The position numbers and the translations under genes are program-made. Positions 61,349 through 64,000 of a DNA stretch of 64,000 nt are shown here, piece after piece. How positions within the stretch are numbered: the stretch's first letter is position 1; the number at the start of each line of letters is the position of its first letter. The DNA is from Nitrospira sp. (GTDB taxonomy: Bacteria; Nitrospirota; Nitrospiria; Nitrospirales; Nitrospiraceae): positions 124,001 to 188,000 of the forward strand of contig JALDRG010000004.1 in the NCBI GenBank assembly GCA_031315995.1, given 5' to 3'. The notes beneath the pieces were generated by a model, which made no database searches, was not told the DNA's origin, and worked only from the letters and a program-made list of their open reading frames with translations.

Positions 61349-62775
61349 AACACCACTCGTTCGAACAGGAAAACCGTCTGCCCGGCGCGTAGCACCAACG
61401 GACGAGACACGGCAGCCTGAGGCGCCACCCCGTTTCGAACCACCGGCTGAATTCGACTGTCGTATTCGCCGGCCGGGACCCACAGGCGAGACACTTGAAT
61501 TTCATCCGGCAAGGTCCGCCAACTCCTGGTATCAGCGACTTCCGTGGCGACCGCCAATCCGTGGGTGAGCACCCCCACCAATAACCCGACCCAAGGCGCA
61601 TCGCCCTTGTTGACGGCATGCTGAGATCCGCGTGTCGCCGCTTCGGCTGCGGCAAATTTCATGGCGGCTCGCGCAAGCGCCTTCGTCGTGATGCCGGTCA
61701 TCCGATCCGACAAGGATCGTTCCGCCAATGCCGTGCCGTTATACATCAGTTGAGATGGTTCCGTAACCGGCTCGCCACCCCGGGGCACCAACGTAACCGA
61801 CTCGTGCAAGACCTGTGTTTTCTGCGGCACCAATCGAGGCAAAGCCACTCTCACGACGCGTCCGTTCAAGCCGTACAGCACACTGTCCGCCGCGCGACGT
61901 TCCTGGCGACCGGAGGCATGGATGACCCCTCGATTCAGCAATACCAGTTGAAGCGCGCTTAAACTGACCGGAATATCAAGGTGGACCTCTTCCTTGCGCG
62001 GCGCGCGGCCATTATAGCCGATCACCACGACCTGAGCGAGATCGGCTTGCTCCTGCGGCGACCTCCACCGCTGGTCTGGAAACTGCCGACGATACTCCTC
62101 AAACTCGGTCGTCATGTGCAGCGCCTCGGTGGTTCGTAGGAGATCCCCGCGCAGCATCGGCGGCATAGGCGTACGAGCCCATCCCCGCGTACGTTCATAA
62201 ATGTCGTACGCCTTGCGGTACGCAATGAAGGCATTGTTGAGGTCGCCCGTCGCCTCGTATAAGACGCCGGTCAGGTACCGGGCAAACGCATCCTCACGAT
62301 ACCCGTCTTGCTCTCGGACGCGGTCGGACAGCACATTCAATCGATGGTCGATCTGCCGGGCTTCCACGACGGCCTCCATCAGTTGCCCCATCGCCGCATA
62401 GTTGAGCGCCTTGATGACGTTGATCATCACGTGTTCGTAGGGGTCGCCTTCGTACGGCAGCAGGTTGTCGTTCGTGAGGAAGGCGGCGGTTTCGGTGCGG
62501 ATAGTCCGCGTATACAACCGCTCCACTTCCAGAGAGGCCTGCTCGAGAAAGATGTTGCTTTGGACGTAGTCGCCGGCGAGATGGAGCGTCATACCCCGGT
62601 CCATGCTGTACAGCAGACGATTGCGTGCTCCGTACTCGGATTCGGCCTCCGCCATGATGGCATCCGCCCGACGGGGGTCGTTCGCGAGCAGACTCTGGTC
62701 GATGAGAAGATAATGATTACTGGAAAGCCCGCACCCAGCCAGTGTCCACAGCAGACTCACGAAGACCACGGGCAT
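61345..62775 (-). CDS. TPR-containing lipoprotein (COG3014-like)
   Basis: 476 residues from the ATG at 62775. A short signal peptide ends in the lipobox WTLAGC. TPR-like helices follow (GARNRLLYSMDRGMTLHLAG, then YLTGVLYEATGDLNNAFIAY with RKAYDIY), and the C-terminal half is strand-rich with a conserved Arg/Val part (GGEPVTEPSQLMYNGTALAE). A start at 62913 would put the terminator at 62795-62816 inside the gene, so the later start is preferred. It overlaps the LPP20-like gene by ATGA. Likely an envelope scaffold. Confidence 0.8.
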   Translation of the reverse strand: MPVVFVSLLWTLAGCGLSSNHYLLIDQSLLANDPRRADAIMAEAESEYGARNRLLYSMDRGMTLHLAGDYVQSNIFLEQASLEVERLYTRTIRTETAAFLTNDNLLPYEGDPYEHVMINVIKALNYAAMGQLMEAVVEARQIDHRLNVLSDRVREQDGYREDAFARYLTGVLYEATGDLNNAFIAYRKAYDIYERTRGWARTPMPPMLRGDLLRTTEALHMTTEFEEYRRQFPDQRWRSPQEQADLAQVVVIGYNGRAPRKEEVHLDIPVSLSALQLVLLNRGVIHASGRQERRAADSVLYGLNGRVVRVALPRLVPQKTQVLHESVTLVPRGGEPVTEPSQLMYNGTALAERSLSDRMTGITTKALARAAMKFAAAEAATRGSQHAVNKGDAPWVGLLVGVLTHGLAVATEVADTRSWRTLPDEIQVSRLWVPAGEYDSRIQPVVRNGVAPQAAVSRPLVLRAGQTVFLFERVVL

Positions 62776-62794
62776 CCGGAGAGAAGAAATGAAA

Positions 62795-62816
62795 CGGCCT
62801 CCCGTGAGGGAGGCCG
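62795..62816 (-). terminator. Rho-independent terminator after lpoB
   Basis: Minus strand: CGGCCTCCC, TCAC loop, GGGAGGCCG, then TTTCATTTCTTC. The stem is a perfect 9 bp, GC-rich, and the T-rich tail is imperfect. It lies 40 bp after the lpoB stop and separates lpoB from the TPR lipoprotein gene. Confidence 0.75.
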
Positions 62817-62855
62817 TGATCGATGGGAAGTGGCGTCTCAACAGAATACGCCGGG

Positions 62856-63485
62856 CTAAAAGATCGTTCGCTTTTTCTCGACGACTTTCTTGATTTTCTT
62901 CTGCCCGAACCAAGCCTTCACATTGTTTTCCATATCCACCATTTCGAGATCGACCTGGTAGAAGACCGCTTTGGCGCCGTCTTGCTCATCCAAGATGGTA
63001 GCGATGCTGCCGCGCATCATGTAGTCGGCGCCGATTTCTTTGCCGGGTGCTTTTTGCGTATCTTCGCGAGCGTGCACGGCCTGCTCACGCCGCTCGTCTC
63101 GCACCTCTTCGCGCTCACCCTTGCCGGCGACGAACGTCACTTTTTGAGAGTTTGTCAATTCCCGCTCTAGATCACTCACGAACGTTTGCACGTTGATATG
63201 TTCGTGGCTCCGGTTGAGAACGGTACCGACGATGACAACCGGCTGGCGATTCTTTCCTTTGGTGAAATTGCCGAGCCAGGGATTGGCCAACGCTTCTTTC
63301 ACCATCGCTTCGGCCACCATTTGTGAGTCGGTGTCGTTCCAACGCCCGCTGAGGTCCGTGACGATGCCGGTATCGACCCGCGTCACTTTTGTTTCATGCC
63401 CGCAGCCGCCGACCGCCGAGGCTACACCCACAAGAACCACCGATGCGAATGCCAGGCCCACAGAGCGATTCCGCCACTCGATCAT
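62856..63485 (-). CDS. lpoB: Penicillin-binding protein activator LpoB-like lipoprotein
   Basis: 209 residues from the ATG at 63485 (GGGAGGAG before it). The lipobox is SAVGGC. The LpoB core is clear: DLSGRWNDTDSQMVAEAMVK, then VVIVGTVLNRSHEHINVQTF and KEIGADYMMRGSIATILDEQ with a final KAVFYQVDLEMVDMENNVKA. LpoB reaches through the peptidoglycan from the outer membrane to stimulate the PBP1B synthase in enterobacteria. Here an extra Arg/Glu-rich insert (GEREEVRDERREQAVHARED) is present. It heads a short transcript that ends at 62795-62816. Confidence 0.85.
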   Translation of the reverse strand: MIEWRNRSVGLAFASVVLVGVASAVGGCGHETKVTRVDTGIVTDLSGRWNDTDSQMVAEAMVKEALANPWLGNFTKGKNRQPVVIVGTVLNRSHEHINVQTFVSDLERELTNSQKVTFVAGKGEREEVRDERREQAVHAREDTQKAPGKEIGADYMMRGSIATILDEQDGAKAVFYQVDLEMVDMENNVKAWFGQKKIKKVVEKKRTIF

Positions 63486-63525
63486 GCTAGCTCCTCCCGT
63501 CCCGCGCGCACCGGCCCATCCGCGA

Positions 63526-64000
63526 TCACTTCGTCGCCCGCTTGTCTTCTTCCTTCTCGAGACGCTCGAACAACCGATCCGCATTCTTCCGCACAAAATC
63601 GCGGACCTGGCCGTTTAATTCCTTCGCTTGTTCCAGGTTGGTCTTCATGTCTTCGAGGCTCAGCTTGGTGAGGACGTAGTAGGTTCCTGATTTCTCGTCT
63701 TTGTAGCGATCCATCGGTTTCACCCCGTTCAGGGTCACCGCCGAGAAGGTCTTCACCGCCCGCTCGATGTTCTGCTCTTCACTGTTGCGGGAAAAATCGC
63801 CCGCGGTCGTCGAGGCCGCATAGTCGCGCATGAGATAGGCGGTATAGGTCTCAAAGGTTTTCGCGATTTCCGCGCGGCTGCGGTTCTCAGCCGTGTCCCA
63901 GGCTAAGGGTTCGTTCCGCACACCCACCACGGAACCGACCCCATAGAACGACTTATCGTTCTTTTCGTTATAGGCGCCCGATCCCTTCTTGACCCAATTC
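63526..64000 (-). CDS. LPP20-like protein, N-terminus off the window
   Basis: The frame is open to the window edge, giving 157 residues of the C-terminal part. The first visible residues read NWVKKGSGAYNEKNDKSFYG followed by VGSVVGVRNEPLAWDTAENR, the LPP20 and DUF4384-like pattern of lipoproteins next to lpoB. Later FETYTAYLMRDYAASTTAGD and the end with a coiled coil (LEQAKELNGQVRDFVRKNAD) complete it. The start and any lipobox lie past 64000. It is followed by lpoB after about 40 bp, in one operon. Confidence 0.7.
   Translation of the reverse strand, partial: NWVKKGSGAYNEKNDKSFYGVGSVVGVRNEPLAWDTAENRSRAEIAKTFETYTAYLMRDYAASTTAGDFSRNSEEQNIERAVKTFSAVTLNGVKPMDRYKDEKSGTYYVLTKLSLEDMKTNLEQAKELNGQVRDFVRKNADRLFERLEKEEDKRATK

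Noticed and set aside
1..64000. Search by eye for CRISPR arrays, rRNA, tRNA, transposases and phage genes
   Set aside because: No regular repeat-spacer array and no recognisable protein or RNA of these kinds was found.

Overview
The window looks like chromosomal DNA from a GC-rich, Gram-negative bacterium. Many proteins carry signal peptides or lipoboxes, and there are RND/TolC, Tat and LpoB-type envelope genes. The order recA-recX-alaS-ruvX-mltG, the many response-regulator and stress genes, and an SmbP-like domain known from nitrifiers suggest a Nitrospira-type organism (phylum Nitrospirota). That placement is inferred from gene content only; no 16S or other marker is in the window and no search could be run.

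Layout. 1-2.6 kb: the end of a Ycf48-like protein gene, translationally coupled to a secreted five-IPT-domain protein. 2.7-11.3 kb: a minus-strand housekeeping block (ridA, deoB, deoC, mltG, ruvX, alaS, recX, recA). 11.3-24.2 kb: an accessory, stress-flavoured stretch with a PilZ protein, several lipoproteins, a truncated papain-family protease, a DUF1328 membrane protein, a PRC-barrel/SmbP-like fusion, a BON protein, a superoxide dismutase, NhaA, two secreted proteins and a stand-alone CZB zinc-binding domain. Gene density is low, and a 13-bp near-palindrome core is shared upstream of two of the genes. 24.4-27.1 kb: two related MFS transporters in tandem. 27.5-34 kb: a response regulator followed by an overlapping RND pump, adaptor and TolC operon.

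34-46.5 kb: minus-strand housekeeping genes (cyclophilin, a beta-propeller-like protein, tatC, DUF465, rimI, tsaB, a lipoprotein, radA, a TrmH-family methyltransferase), then an XRE regulator on the plus strand, an OPT transporter and an RlmI-like methyltransferase. 46.7-52.7 kb, plus strand: a ThDP-dependent 2-keto acid decarboxylase, then a three-gene set of most interest: a protein with a sigma-region-4-like helix-turn-helix, an overlapping one-pass membrane protein with a long coiled coil, and a GT81-like (glucosyl-3-phosphoglycerate synthase-like) glycosyltransferase. 52.7-55.9 kb is a low-GC stretch with no recognisable gene. 56-64 kb: proC, small hypotheticals, a HEAT-repeat secreted protein, a PIN-domain two-gene module, and a lipoprotein cluster (LPP20-like, TPR, LpoB and a truncated LPP20-like gene) that probably acts in the outer membrane and peptidoglycan synthesis.

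No tRNA, rRNA, CRISPR array, transposase or phage gene was recognised.
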